DNA from: Cannabis sativa | Lineage: Eukaryota; Streptophyta; Magnoliopsida; Rosales; Cannabaceae | Assembly: GCF_029168945.1 (NCBI RefSeq) | Contig: NC_083602.1 | Span: 72,746,600-72,810,599, forward strand | Direction: 5' to 3' | DNA length: 64,000 bases | Shown: positions 1 through 10,429 of the stretch, one piece after another | Numbering within the stretch: position 1 is the stretch's first letter | How the letters are laid out: every line of letters begins with the position of its first letter | Notes under the pieces: generated by a model | Told to the model about the DNA's origin: nothing | Database searches by the model: none | Seen by the model: the letters and a program-made list of their open reading frames with translations, nothing else | Program-made: the position numbers and the translations under genes

Positions 1-21
1 TACAAAGGGAAGAAGCCATAT

Positions 22-736
22 GTGGAGTACCCCCTATGCCCAACATGTGGTCGTAAGCATCCAGGAGAATGTCGACTGAAAGGCAAGACTTGTTACAAGT
101 GTGGGCAACCGAGCCACTATAAGAAGGACTGTCCACAAAAAGGTGATCAACTCAAGGATGACAAACTTGTCCCAGCTCGAGTATTTGCACTAACCAGAGG
201 GGAGGCTGAGACTAGTAACACCGTGGTTGCGAGTCGATTTCTATCTCTCGGAAAAACTATGTCTTGTTTTATTTGATTTTGGAGCTACGCACTCATTTAT
301 TGCTTTAAAGATGATAGATAAGTTAGAACTACCGTATGTAAACTTTAGTTATAAGTTCATGACGGAGTTGCCCTCGGGCGAGGTTATGATATCATCTAGA
401 GGAGTGCGGGATGCGCCAATAAGGATTGCAGACAAGGAACTTAGTGGAGATCTGATAGAGCTGGAGATGAGGGATTACGATCTTATCTTGGGTATGGATT
501 GGCTATCACGACATGGAGCAACAATAGGCTATAGAAAGAGGACGGTGACTTTCACCCCCGAATCCGGAGAGGCATTCATATTTGAAGGAATCAAAGTCAA
601 GTCAAGCTTACCGCTAGTTACAGCCCTGAAGGCACAAACGCTGATTCGTGCGGGATGTCAAGCATACTTGGCCAGCATAGTAGACAAGTCCAGAGAAACC
701 ACCCTCGAAGCCGGAGAATGTCCACATAGTATGTGA
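22..736 (+). pseudogene. Chromovirus gag zinc knuckle and protease
   Basis: Gag C-terminus and aspartic protease of the Tekay-type element. Two zinc-binding stretches are visible: a C-P-T-C...H...C segment and a standard CX2CX4HX4C knuckle ([14 protein letters not shown], about 97-140). The reading frame shifts near 230-275, after which a second frame (from about 227) carries the protease. The family active site is normally D-S-G-A-T-H-S-F-I, and here it reads DFGATHSFI, so the catalytic Asp remains but the following Ser is Phe. The flap and the ILGMDWLSRHGA segment are well kept. The frame closes at 736, just before a one-base loss (about 750) that would otherwise lead into RT. A dead remnant. 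Confidence 0.88.
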
Positions 737-2437
737 ATTCCAAGAAGTTTTTCCGAAGACCTACCGGGGCTACCCCCAGATAGAGAGATAGAATTTGTGA
801 TTGAGTTAGCGCCAGGCACAGCACCAATCTCGAGGGCTCCATACCGCATGGCTCCCAATGAATTGAAGGAATTGAAGGCTCAACTACAAGATCTTTTAGA
901 CAAGGGGTTCATTAGACCAAGTTACTCACCTTGGGGTGCGCCAGTGTTGTTCGTCAAGAAGAAGGACGGTAGTATGCGGATGTGTATAGACTATCGAGAG
1001 CTGAACAAAGTGACTATAAAGAACAAGTATCCCTTGCCTCGCATCGATGATTTGTTTGATCAGTTACAAGGGGCGATCGTCTTTTCAAAGATCGACTTGA
1101 GATCTGGGTACCACCAATTGAAAGTCCGAGAGGAAGATATAGCAAAGACGGCATTTCGAACACGGTATGGGCATTATGAATTTCTAGTGATGTCATTTGG
1201 GTTAACCAATGCCCCGGCGGCCTTCATGGATTTAATGAATAGAGTATTCAAGGAATATCTTGACAAGTTTGTGGTGGTATTCATTGATGACATACTCATT
1301 TATTCAAGGACAATGGAAGAGCATGAGGAGCACTTAAGGCTAACTCTAAGTAGACTCAAAGAGCACCAATTGTACGCCAAATTCAAAAAGTGTGAGTTAC
1401 GGTTGGAGAAAGTGGCGTTTCTAGGCCATATAGTGTCCAAAGATGGGGTAGAGGTGGACCCTGCGAAAATTGAAGCAGTGAAGAGCTGGCCAAAACCAAA
1501 AACTGCAAGTGAGGTTCGGAGATTTCTTGGACTAGCTAGGTATTATAGGAGATTTGTTGAAGGGTTCTCAAAAATAGCCACACCATTGACGAATTTGACT
1601 CGAAAGCAACAAAAATTTGCATGGACAGATAAATGTGAGGAAAGCTTTCAGACATTGAAAGATAAACTCATAACAGCACCTGTCCTGTGTGTTCCAACTA
1701 ACAAAGACAAATTTGTAGTATATTGCGACGCATCAAAGCAAGGGCTCGGCTGTGTGTTGATGCAGAATGAGAAGGTGGTAGCCTATGCCTCTAGGCAGCT
1801 AAAGGAGTATGAGACAAGGTACCCAACTCATGACTTAGAGTTGGCAGCAGTGGTCTTTGCATTGAAAATCTGGAGGCACTACCTCTATGGAGAGAAGTGT
1901 GAAATATACACAGATCACAAAAGCCTAAAATACTTCTTTACGCAGAAAGAGCTCAACATGAGACAGAGGCGATGGTTGGAACTGGTAAAAGATTACGATT
2001 GTGAGATACTGTACCATCCTGGAAAGGCTAATGTAGTGGCGGATGCACTTAGCAGACGCAACTATGCAAGCTTATCAATGTTAAGGGCATTAAAAGTGCC
2101 GTTGCAACAGAAAATCGAGAGATCTGGAATAGAGTTAGTAACAGGAAAGCTAGCTAACCTCACAATTGAATCAAATTTATTAGAGAATATCAAAGAAGAA
2201 CAAGCCCAAGATGAGTTTTTAATCAAGAAGCGGGTCGAACTACAAAATGGGAAAGCTAGGGACTTCTCAGTTAATGAAGAGGGTATTCTACTATACAAGA
2301 CAAGGGTGTGTGTACCTAAGAAAGCGGAGTTGCAATCAAAAATCTTACAAGAGGCGCACACTACACCCTATTCTTTACACCCAGGATCAACCAAAATGTA
2401 CAATGATGCGAAAGGTAGGTATTGGTGGCGGGAATGA
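737..2437 (+). pseudogene. Chromovirus reverse transcriptase and RNase H
   Basis: RT plus RNase H of the same polyprotein, open from about 750 to 2437. RT shows the conserved core: [20 protein letters not shown], the [14 protein letters not shown] block, [11 protein letters not shown], and the catalytic FIDD motif in [12 protein letters not shown] (about 1277-1300). RNase H follows with its acidic residues in [10 protein letters not shown], the [21 protein letters not shown] helix and [11 protein letters not shown]. The end carries the start of the integrase zinc-binding domain (H...H near 2360-2390). The frame is lost at about 2430 by a one-base change inside YWWR. RT and RNase H catalytic residues look intact, so this segment decayed less than its flanks. 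Confidence 0.93.
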
Positions 2438-3647
2438 AAAATGATATAGCAGAATTTGTAGCGAAATGTCTTACCTGCCCGGCAAGTTAAGGCCGAACAC
2501 CGAGAGACTGCAGGGCTGTTGCAATCTCTTGATATTCCTGAGTGGAAATGGGAAGATATTGCTATGGATTTTGTGACAGGGTTACCGAAGAACAGCAAAC
2601 AACAGGATTCCATCTGGGTGATTATCGACAGACTCACGAAATCAGCACATTTTCTGCCTGTGTGCACTAATTACAATGCAGAGCAATATGCTGAACTGTA
2701 TGTAAAAGAAATTGTAAGGCTACACGGAGTCCCAAAGACCATTGTATCTGATAGAGGTTCAGTTTTTACTTCTAAGTTTTGGGAAAGTGTGCAAAGTGCT
2801 TTGGGCACAAAACTGAAGTTGAGTACAGCATTCCACCCTCAAACTGATGGACAATCAGAACGAACTATTCAAATACTAGAAGACATGCTACGAGCTTGTG
2901 CGTTGGATTTCCCAAGTAACTGGAGCAACTATTTGCCACTAATGGAGTTCTCGTACAACAATAGCTATCAATCTACAATAGGGATGGCACCCTATGAAAT
3001 GTTGTATGGGAGGAAGTGTCGATCACCACTGCACTGGGATGAGGTTGGCGAAAAGCGATACTTAGGCCCAGACCTAGTAAGAGAGGCCACTGAAGCGGTA
3101 GAAAAGATTCGAAATAGAATGGTAACTGCACAAAGCCGCCAGAAAAGTTATACCGACGCAAAGAGACGGAATGTGGAATTTGCAGTGGGTGATAAAGTGT
3201 TCCTTCGAGTGTCACCTATGAAAGGGGTTATGCGTTTTGGAAAGCGAGGAAAGCTAAGTCCAAGATTTATAGGTCCTTTTGAGATATTGGACGAGTGGGA
3301 CGGGTAGCTTATCGGCGGCATTGCCACCGGTATTAGCTGAGACGCATAATGTGTTCAATATTACTATGATACGAAAATACGTGTCGGATCCATCACACGT
3401 GCTGAACTATGAAAGAATGGAGCTAAAGCAGGACTTGAGTTATGAAGTGCGACCAGTTCGCATTATAGAGAGAGGAACGAAGGAGTTAAGGTCCAAAAGT
3501 ATTCCTCTAGTAAAAGTTCTGTGGAGCAACCGTTCAGAAAGGGAGGCAACGTGGGAAATGGAGGGAGACATGAAAGAACAGTACCCCGAACTTTTTGGTA
3601 AGTCTAATTTCGAGGACGAAATTTCCTTTAAGGAGGGTAGAATGTAA
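2438..3647 (+). pseudogene. Chromovirus integrase with C-terminal chromodomain
   Basis: Integrase core in frame from 2519 to 3307, after a damaged zinc-binding stretch (CLTC at about 2468-2479, frameshifted at both sides). The DDE triad is visible as AMDFVTGLP (first Asp), TIVSDRGSVFTSKFW (second Asp) and the Glu in the QSERTIQILEDML helix. The GPF/Y module (SPRFIGPFEIL) ends in a frameshift at about 3295. The second frame (3279-3647) carries LAETHNVF, RKYVSDPSHVL and a chromodomain of about 50 residues (YEVRPVRII... to ...EATWEMEGDMKEQYPELF). In this family the chromodomain is thought to guide integration to modified chromatin. The stop overlaps the first bases of the LTR. Confidence 0.92.
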
Positions 3648-3702
3648 TATCCAGTTTATATACATATATTGGTATTTGGTATATTAAGTGTGATACAATT
3701 AA

Positions 3703-3780
<78 letters not shown>

Positions 3781-5829
3781 GTTGTTGTTGTTGTTGTTGT
3801 TGTGCGTGTGTGATTAGAAAAAAAAAATGATATATATATTAAATAGTGAGATAAATAAATAGTGAAGCATTAGATTAGTTAGTTAGTTTAAAATTTAAAA
3901 TTTAAATTTAAATCAGCATAATTTTATCTGATTAGTTAGATATTTATTTTTAAATTTAAACCTATTATACGATATGTTATATACGTATATACTCTATAAC
4001 CCTAGCAGCCAGATAGTATCGTATTCCCTTATTCTCACCATCTCTCAATTTCCTTTTTCTTTATTCTCTCTATTAAACCAAATCAATTGTTTTAATCTTA
4101 AGAGCTTCGGGGTTAGCAATCAGCCGATCATCGTTCCGTGTCTTCGAAATCTTCAGGTAAAATTCGTACTTGTTTTTATTTTCGTTTTCAGAGAAATAGG
4201 CTTTCATAAAACTATCATATCTCTCTCCCCATAGGTCCGTTTTCAGTGATCTAGTTACCGTTTTAAAGATAATTTAATGATCTATATTTTTTATGAAGAA
4301 ACTCTTTCCTAATTCTGAGTATTTTGATGTCAAAAATTCATGTTTTACACTGATTTTCGAATTACAGTTTTTTTTAAATTTCTTTTCGATATTGCCTTAG
4401 TAAAAGTGTCATATCTCTCTCGATATCTATTATTTTCAAGCGATTCTTGTACTGTTAGAAAGATAATTCGATAATCTATATTTTCTTTGAAGAAACCTTT
4501 CCCTAGTTCGGAGTTCTTACCAGTCAAAAGTTAGGATCTTTACTCGGTTATGGTATTTCGTTTTAAGTTTCGTTTCAGAAAAAGTGTCTTCCGTAAAAAT
4601 TCAATATCTCTCTCAATTTTGATCCATTTTAAAAGATCTTTATCTCATTTTAAAGCTTAGAAAAATAGCTACATTTTTTATGAAGAAAGTGTTGTCTAGA
4701 TCGGGGTGTAACTATTTTTAAAACTTTTATTTTTAGGCTGTATTCAGAAATCGGCATGATCCAGGATTTTAAAGAAACTGTTTTGAGAAAACATGCATAA
4801 CTCCTAGGTTATAGCTCCGATTTTGGTGATCTTTATACCGTTAGAAAGGTCTTTCAATTAACTAAAAACTTTGTGAACAGTAGAACTACTAATTCAAACG
4901 TTTTATAAGTCAAATTCTAGGCTAAACTTGCTGTACAGTAAGAATAATAAATATATTGAGTTTATCGGTGGACTAAGGGTTTCACTAATTGTTATAGGGC
5001 CTAGAAGGTATCGTAGGAGTTAATTACAGCGGAGTTGAGGTAAGGAAAAATAATTATACTTTATACTTGCTTTTTATATGGTTTGAGTACCTAGTATGAC
5101 TGCTTGAATAAATTGTATTGAAACTGTGGAATGTGATAGTTTCGGTGAAATATTAGTGTTTTGTCGATGGATTGTATATGGCTGTTTAATCATGTTCCAG
5201 GTACTTGGAAGTGGTTGGAAACCACACATGTATGGTGATGTGGTAAGTGAGGCAGTGTACGTAAGGGTGCACTGGTTATTGGTACTGCGTTCTGGTTAAG
5301 AACGTAAGACACTCCAGATTTGTATGGAAGCTGGTGTGTGATTGTGAGTGTGAGTATGTGGTATTTCAGTATTTGTGTGGCTGCCTCTATTTATACTTAT
5401 GATTAGGTTGTTGTATGTTTGATATATATGTTTGTGCTATGATGTGTGAATGCTGGTACATAGTATTTTGTTTTCCTTACTGGGCTTTGCAGCTCACCCC
5501 TTATTTACCCCCTATGTGCAGATAAGTAAGCCTGTAAGCTTTCGGTGACAAGTTGAGTCTGGGCAGCATGGGGTGTATCTCGTGTGATCATGTAACTGCG
5601 TGTGGTCTTGGCCATCTTCCGCTGAAAGTTTTTTTTTAATTTATTAAACTTATCGAGGATGTTGTCGTTTAAATTTTCTATTACTTTTCCCTAAGTGGTA
5701 ATACTTTATTTTCAACTGGGTACCCATGTTTTGAAAAGTGTTTTTTTTTTTAAAAAAATAAAGGCAACATTAGTATCTTAACGCTAGTTTATTTATGGCA
5801 TCTTATTTTACGTAAGTAAGGGCGTTACA
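3643..5829 (+). repeat. 3' LTR of the Tekay-type element
   Basis: A 2187-bp LTR starting TGTAATATCC and ending GCGTTACA; the outermost bases TGTAA/TTACA are inverted repeats. It follows the purine tract at 3631-3642 directly. It contains a long ATT microsatellite, a TATA-like stretch near 3980-4000 followed by a CT-rich leader (about 4020-4070), and several diverged repeats of a phrase like TCATATCTCTCTC plus ATGAAGAAA (about 4205, 4410, 4600). No coding potential is seen. Confidence 0.9.
3702..3803 (+). repeat. Compound microsatellite (ATT)n-(GTT)n
   Basis: About 26 ATT triplets (3702-3780, one interruption near 3734) run directly into about seven GTT triplets (3781-3802). It lies 60 bp inside the 3' LTR. 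It is probably replication slippage after insertion, and a likely length polymorphism. Confidence 0.97.
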
Positions 5830-6385
5830 GTTCAGCGTTGCGTAAACTGAATCCAGACGTCAACCCCTGAGTAAGTTCTCAATTTCTTTTACTTTGCACA
5901 TTTACTTTCTGAATGCGATCTTAACTTTGCTATAGAAGATATGTAGAAAACCCCAGGTTTAGAAACTCTGTTATTTTCCTTTGCAACAATTCATGTGACT
6001 TCACCATTCATAATGCTTGCTTTTTGAACTGCACAACGGCTGCCTTTCATCTTGCTTATTCAAAGCTTCATGAAATTTTTGCCCTAACTCACGAAAAATT
6101 TCAAACTTTGAAGTTTTGACTTTTCGTCGAGTATTTTCATTATTTAATCTGTTGAGTACTCCTGGTCGGCATATTTGCCTGTTTAATGTTCGATATCCCC
6201 ACCAAACACTCATCTTGCATGTTGTCTTTTGTTGATGAACCCAGGTGAGTTTTGGGGGAAGTGAACACCAAATCGATCAGGAACTGCTTCAACTCTTTTA
6301 CGAGGATCACCCTCGTCTTTGTTCTAGTCTGCCCTCTTCAAGCGACGGTCATTTTAATTCAATCTCCCTGTCTAGCCACAGGATG
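5830..6385 (+). other. Upstream region and candidate introns of the Tat antisense ORF
   Basis: This stretch lies between the Tekay LTR and the first ATG of the antisense ORF. It has splice-like signals: a donor GTAAGT at 5871 (after CAACCCCTGA), a donor GTGAGT at 6244 (after AACCCAG), and an acceptor at 6380-6381 preceded by a pyrimidine-rich stretch (TCCCTGTCTAGCCACAG). I infer a 5' exon spliced to the acceptor, which would place the start codon 1-4 bases into the next exon. A 70-residue minus-strand open stretch here (6001-6213) has no recognisable motif. Confidence 0.45.
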
Positions 6386-9041
6386 ATGGCTCGTACTAAA
6401 CAGACAATGCGTAAAGTTAACGCGTCTGACCCTCATGTGGCCCAGCACGCCACCTCGCCCAGCGCCGAACAGGATCCACTCGTGTAGGAGGAGGGGGATC
6501 ATGAAGGGGACACTGAGGTCCAGGAGATAGAGAAACAGAGCGATGTTCGTCCTGGTAGTCCTTTCGAGGTGGAGGAAGAAGAGGAGGCTGCACCCCAAAG
6601 CTTTGGGGGATACAATGAGGCTGGGGAGCTAGTAGACGCGGATGGCGACGTCCTGGTTGAGGGCGTGGATTACGTCACTGAGGAGCTTGCTGCTGCAGTT
6701 CCTCAAAGGAGGCAAAGTGCCTTGGATGCCAGGTGGGTGAGCCCTCCGTCCAAGGTCACTGAGGCACGTTTGCGGGATTTCGACCAGCGCGGCTATCTGG
6801 GTGAGCTAGACTGTTATGTTCCCGCATCAAACAATCGAGGCTCAAACCCTCAGAGGGGGATGTGCGCCTGGTCAGGTGCTCATGCTAAACAAGGGGCACT
6901 GCTGCCTTTGCACCCGTACTTTAGGAAGGTGACAGACTTCTTCCGTCTCTGTCCGACCCAATTCACTCCCAAGGGCATCAAGTATCTGTCTGCCTTGTTC
7001 GTTCTCTACGCCACCCTAAAGTGGGATATGCCTTCTCCCCATGAGGTTATCTAGTTTTTTTATTTGAAGTGTACTCCTAAGCAAGGCAGGTTGGGATACT
7101 TCCACTTTTCTCAGCCAGACTTCAAGTGGTTAACGGGCACCAGGGACAAGGCCGTTAGCAAAATTAGGAATTTTGTTGATGAGTACTATATGGTGGATGG
7201 CATGGGCACCACCTATACTCGGTTCCAGTAGATTCCTGTATATCACCGTCCACCCCTCACGCTTGCTCTCAGGGATAGAGCTCAAAGACTCACTCTGCTA
7301 CCGGGTGCTGCCTGGAATATCACTTTGTTGACCTCAGAGGACAACTTTGTGGAGTATGGGCTCTACTCGAAGGATTTCATTCCTCAGCCTCTGAAGGAGA
7401 AAAAGAAGAAATCTAGTGCTGGCCGAGCTGAGGGAGCTCATCAGGAGAATGAACTCATTCAAATCAAGTGTGAGGCTAAGTTGAAGGGAGGTGCAGGAGC
7501 AAAACAGTATGCTCATGAGCCTCTTGAGCAAGAAGATGAGGCTGAGGAAGAGCAGGTAACCCCACTCAAAAGGAAGAAGAAACTTTCAGCGAACCCAGGC
7601 CTATCGAACATACGATTCAGATTAGCTAGCCCAGTCTACCTGCTCGACCATCCACTCCTGTAGTAGGACAGGGGAAAGCTTTTCTAGAGGAGCAAAGAGA
7701 CTCGTCTGATGATGATGAGCCATCAGGTCTTGCTCAGGCAAACACTTCTTCCGAAGTGCAAGATACTTCATCTTGCCTTTAACTTTCTTGATTATTATGC
7801 TTTCAAACTTTTAGCGCTGTTGTCTAACCATGTTGCTTTTATTTCATTCAGACATGTCTCAAAAGATGCTCAAAGCTCTAAAGAAGAGAGTGGGAGGAAG
7901 CTCGGGCCTATCTCCTCTGGCTAAGAAGTCTAGGGGTGGTGAGACAACCCCATCCAGAGAAAGGGCGCCGGCCAAAGTAGTCATTGACCTCTTCAAGGAG
8001 CCAACCGTCGTGGACCCTTCTGCCCCATAAGTGACTAAGTCCAAAGACTCTTGAGGTTGGAGCTCGGACAGGGTGGAATAGCCGAAAGGCGAATTCGAGC
8101 TGGCCAGGAGCAGATTTGAGCAGATTTGGGCTCCTACCCAACCTCCAGCACTGCATCCAGAGACTAAGAGAGGCAAGGATATGCTCACCCACAACGTGAC
8201 TCGGTCAGTATCTGAGGTGAATTAGTAGCTTGCTGGAGCTGACAATGAGCTTTCCCTAGAGCTGGTGATGGGAGGAGTCCTGAAGGAGTTTACGAGGGTA
8301 AGTCCTCCTTGATAGTTTTCTGTTATCCTTCTTTACTTAGCTCATATTCTAATGCTTTTTCTGTGTGCAGACAAGTCTGAAGATGGCTTATGCTTATTCC
8401 GGGGCTAAGTTTTCTTCTTCTAAGAATGCTACCATGTCTAACACCATGAGGGCAGAAGTGGACTTGACCAGGAAGGATGTTGATGAAGCCATGGTTCAAC
8501 TTGGAGCTGTTCGAATGGAACTGGGTGAAGTCAACAAGAAACTTCTTGCTGCCGAGAAGAAGATAGCTAAGTTGTCTAAAGATTTAGAGGCTTCTGATCA
8601 ACTTGAGGCTGTCATGACCTCCTTGTCGAAAGAAGTGAACAACCTCCAAGAAGAAAGGGAGGTTCTTCGAGCTGTCTTCCGCAGGTTGGAAGCAGAGAAG
8701 AAGTCTAAGGAGGAGGAGCTTGAAGCTGAGGTCAAGAAGTACAAGTTGGAGGCTGAGCAAAAGAGAGCAGAGGCTGAGCAGCAGAGAGCGGAGGTGACGA
8801 GGCTTGGAGGGAAGGTAAATGCCCTAGAGACATCGGGTCTCGAGATTTTTTATGACTTTTGTAAAGCTAATCCCAAGCTAATCTCGAGTATTGTGCTTCT
8901 CAGGTGGCCTATGGAGAATCCAAGGTGACCACTTCTGCCCCTGACCAAGACGTTGACATGCCCCCCACTCAGACAACAGATCCTCCAACTCCTACCGACC
9001 TAGAAGACCCGTACAAAGAGCACAGGACTCCAGCTGTCTGA
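6386..9041 (+). pseudogene. Tat-element antisense ORF: H3-tail-like start, PF04195-like domain, coiled coil
   Basis: An additional ORF on the strand opposite to gag-pol, as known from some Tat-lineage elements. Exon 6386-7663 stays in one frame except for three TAG stops (6485, 7052, 7229). It starts MARTKQTMRKV, close to the histone H3 tail. An acidic stretch (EVEEEEEAA) follows. The middle, from LHPYFRKVTDFFRLCPTQF (about 6906) to about 7200, resembles the 'putative gypsy type transposon' domain PF04195. A Lys/Glu-rich part and, after a frameshift at about 7600, a SSDDDEPSG segment follow. Candidate acceptors precede MSQKMLKALKK (about 7854) and the last exon (8371), which codes for about 150 residues of heptad-rich coiled coil. 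The end is near 9041. Its function is unknown. The frameshifts and stops make this copy dead. Confidence 0.75.
8298..8370 (+). other. Candidate 73-bp intron in the antisense ORF
   Basis: Donor GAGG|GTAAGT at 8298 and acceptor CTGTGTGCAG|A ending at 8370, with a branch-point-like CTAAT at about 8349-8353 and a T-rich tract between. It is flanked by coding-like sequence in the same orientation. RNA evidence is not available, so this is a sequence-only prediction. Confidence 0.6.
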
Positions 9042-9595
9042 ATACTTCTCTTTTTTATCTTTTTTTTTATCTGTCCGGCCATAAGGCCGTTTTTTTATCT
9101 GTCTGGCCAAATGCTTTGTACAGGTATAGGTGCCCCCCAAGTGACCGAGTAGACTTATGACTCTTGGTCACTTATAATTTTTTGCAAGTATGCTCTTTTG
9201 TCTGTTCGGGGTTTCAGGTTCGACCAAACCTTTTGTGCGGATGGGATTGTAAATTAACAACATGCTAGTAATTTCAACTCAATTTGAATTTTGAAATAAA
9301 TATCTTTATTCATTTATTGAATTAAAATGTGTTTGTTACCGTAGTAACTTACATCAAAGCTATTTGATCTAATCTGATCTTTTAGCTTAACATGAAATAA
9401 AACAAATTGCAGAAGTTAGAAATTGTACTTTAGATGGTCGTCACCCGGCCTGATTACTTTTCAATTTTGTCCGAGCCTTTGGGTGTGGTCCGCCCAGAAG
9501 GCCATTCACTTAAGAGTAAATGTTCTTTTAGTACTTAATATGGTCATCCGACGTGGTACTTCTATTGGTAGTATTTTCTTAAATGTTGCCCATTC
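9042..9595. other. Convergent 3' ends of the antisense ORF and gag-pol
   Basis: Non-coding spacer between the plus-strand antisense ORF (ends about 9041) and the minus-strand integrase (ends about 9596). It holds a duplicated T-rich TTTTTTTATCTGTC phrase (9065-9075 and 9090-9103), with the flanking words CCGGCC and TGGCCA. It also has AATAAA-like signals near 9294 (+ strand). The arrangement implies tail-to-tail transcription units that could overlap as double-stranded RNA. Confidence 0.5.
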
Positions 9596-10429
9596 TAATA
9601 CCTTGGTACCAAAACGAGTTGCATTTTTTCATCATACTTACCCAATTTGTATGCTCTTGATTCGAGAACTTCGACCACCTGATATGGTCCTTCCTAGTTA
9701 GGTCCGAGTACACCTACCGTACTGTCTTTGGTGTTTAGAAATACTCTTCTTAGGACCATATCTTCCACAAAGAATTTCTGAGCCTTCACTTGTTTGTTGA
9801 AATACCGAGCTACTTTTCGTTGATGGGCCATCAACTTAAAGTTTGCCGTGGTTCTCTTCTCTTCGATTTCATCAAGTGATTTGGTAAGGGGTACATGAAT
9901 TTCTTCTTGGTTGTACGTCAATCTTCTGTGGGATGGTGGCTCAAGTCTTACGGGTAGCATTGCTTCGTATCCATATGCCATCGCAAATGGAGTTTGTCCG
10001 GTTGTCGTTTCCTCAGTTCTTCGGTACGACCATAGAACTTCAAAAAGCTCCTCCGACCAATTACCTTTAGCATCCTCGAGTCTTTTCTTTAGTGTATCCT
10101 TCAGGGTCTTGTTGCTGCTTCAACTTGACCATTTTCTTAGGGATGCGCCACTGCGGAGAAACTTTTGATGATACCATTGTTCACACAGAAATCAGTGAAG
10201 GACTGGCTGTCAAACTGTTTGCCATTGTCCAAAACTATTTTGTATGGCAATCTGAACTGGAAGATTATGTTCTTCACAACGAAGTCTTGAACTTTTTTGG
10301 ATGTAATGGTTGCCAGTGGTTCAGCTTTCATCCACTTAGTGAAGTAATCAATTGTAACCACTGCATACTGCACTCCACCTTTTCCTTTGGGTAATTGTCT
10401 GATTAGGTCAATCCCTTAAATTGCAAAAG
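9596..10429 (-). pseudogene. Tat integrase, core and C-terminal part
   Basis: Minus-strand integrase. Reading leftward from 10429: GIDLIRQLPKGKGGVQYAVV and IDYFTKW (first DDE Asp), VQDFVVKNIIFQF, KIVLDNGKQFDS (second Asp), NNGIIKSFSAVAHP. After frame loss near 10137, the MAYGYEAMLPV segment (9981) and a C-terminal EDMVLRRVFLNTKDSTVGVLGPN region ending in a stop where the family has NWEGPY. The remaining tail (GPYQVVEVL..., then YKLG) is readable to about 9596. The core aligns with element B's integrase at 49077-49364. A solo LTR interrupts it at 10430, and its N-terminal continuation is at 12287-12337. Confidence 0.88.

Larger units (their letters stand above)
1..5829 (+). mobile_element. Ty3/gypsy chromovirus (Tekay/Del type), 3' part
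   Basis: The 3' portion of an LTR retrotransposon whose 5' LTR and gag N-terminus lie left of the window. Seen in order: gag zinc knuckle, aspartic protease, RT, RNase H, integrase, a C-terminal chromodomain, a purine-rich tract (3631-3642, AGGAGGGTAGAA) and a 3' LTR ending at 5829. The integrase-distal chromodomain and the segment GDKVFLRVSPMKGVMRFGK are typical of the Tekay/Del chromovirus branch, which tends to have long LTRs. Several one-base frameshifts break the polyprotein, so the copy is dead. Its right flank GTTCA (5830-5834) would be half of the TSD; the other half is off-window. It lies in the 3' part of the Tat element that continues from 5830. Confidence 0.93.

Noticed and set aside
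3702..3803. Functional regulatory array
   Set aside because: Plain ATT/GTT microsatellite without further structure.
6001..6213. 70-residue minus-strand ORF
   Set aside because: No motif, and it overlaps the probable untranslated/intron part of the antisense ORF.
6386..6487. A true histone H3 gene fragment
   Set aside because: Similarity stops after about nine residues; the frame continues into a PF04195-like transposon protein, and no histone fold follows.
6485..7231. Recoding of TAG as an amino acid
   Set aside because: Other stops (TAA, TGA) and frameshifts occur in the same and neighbouring elements; simple decay explains all.
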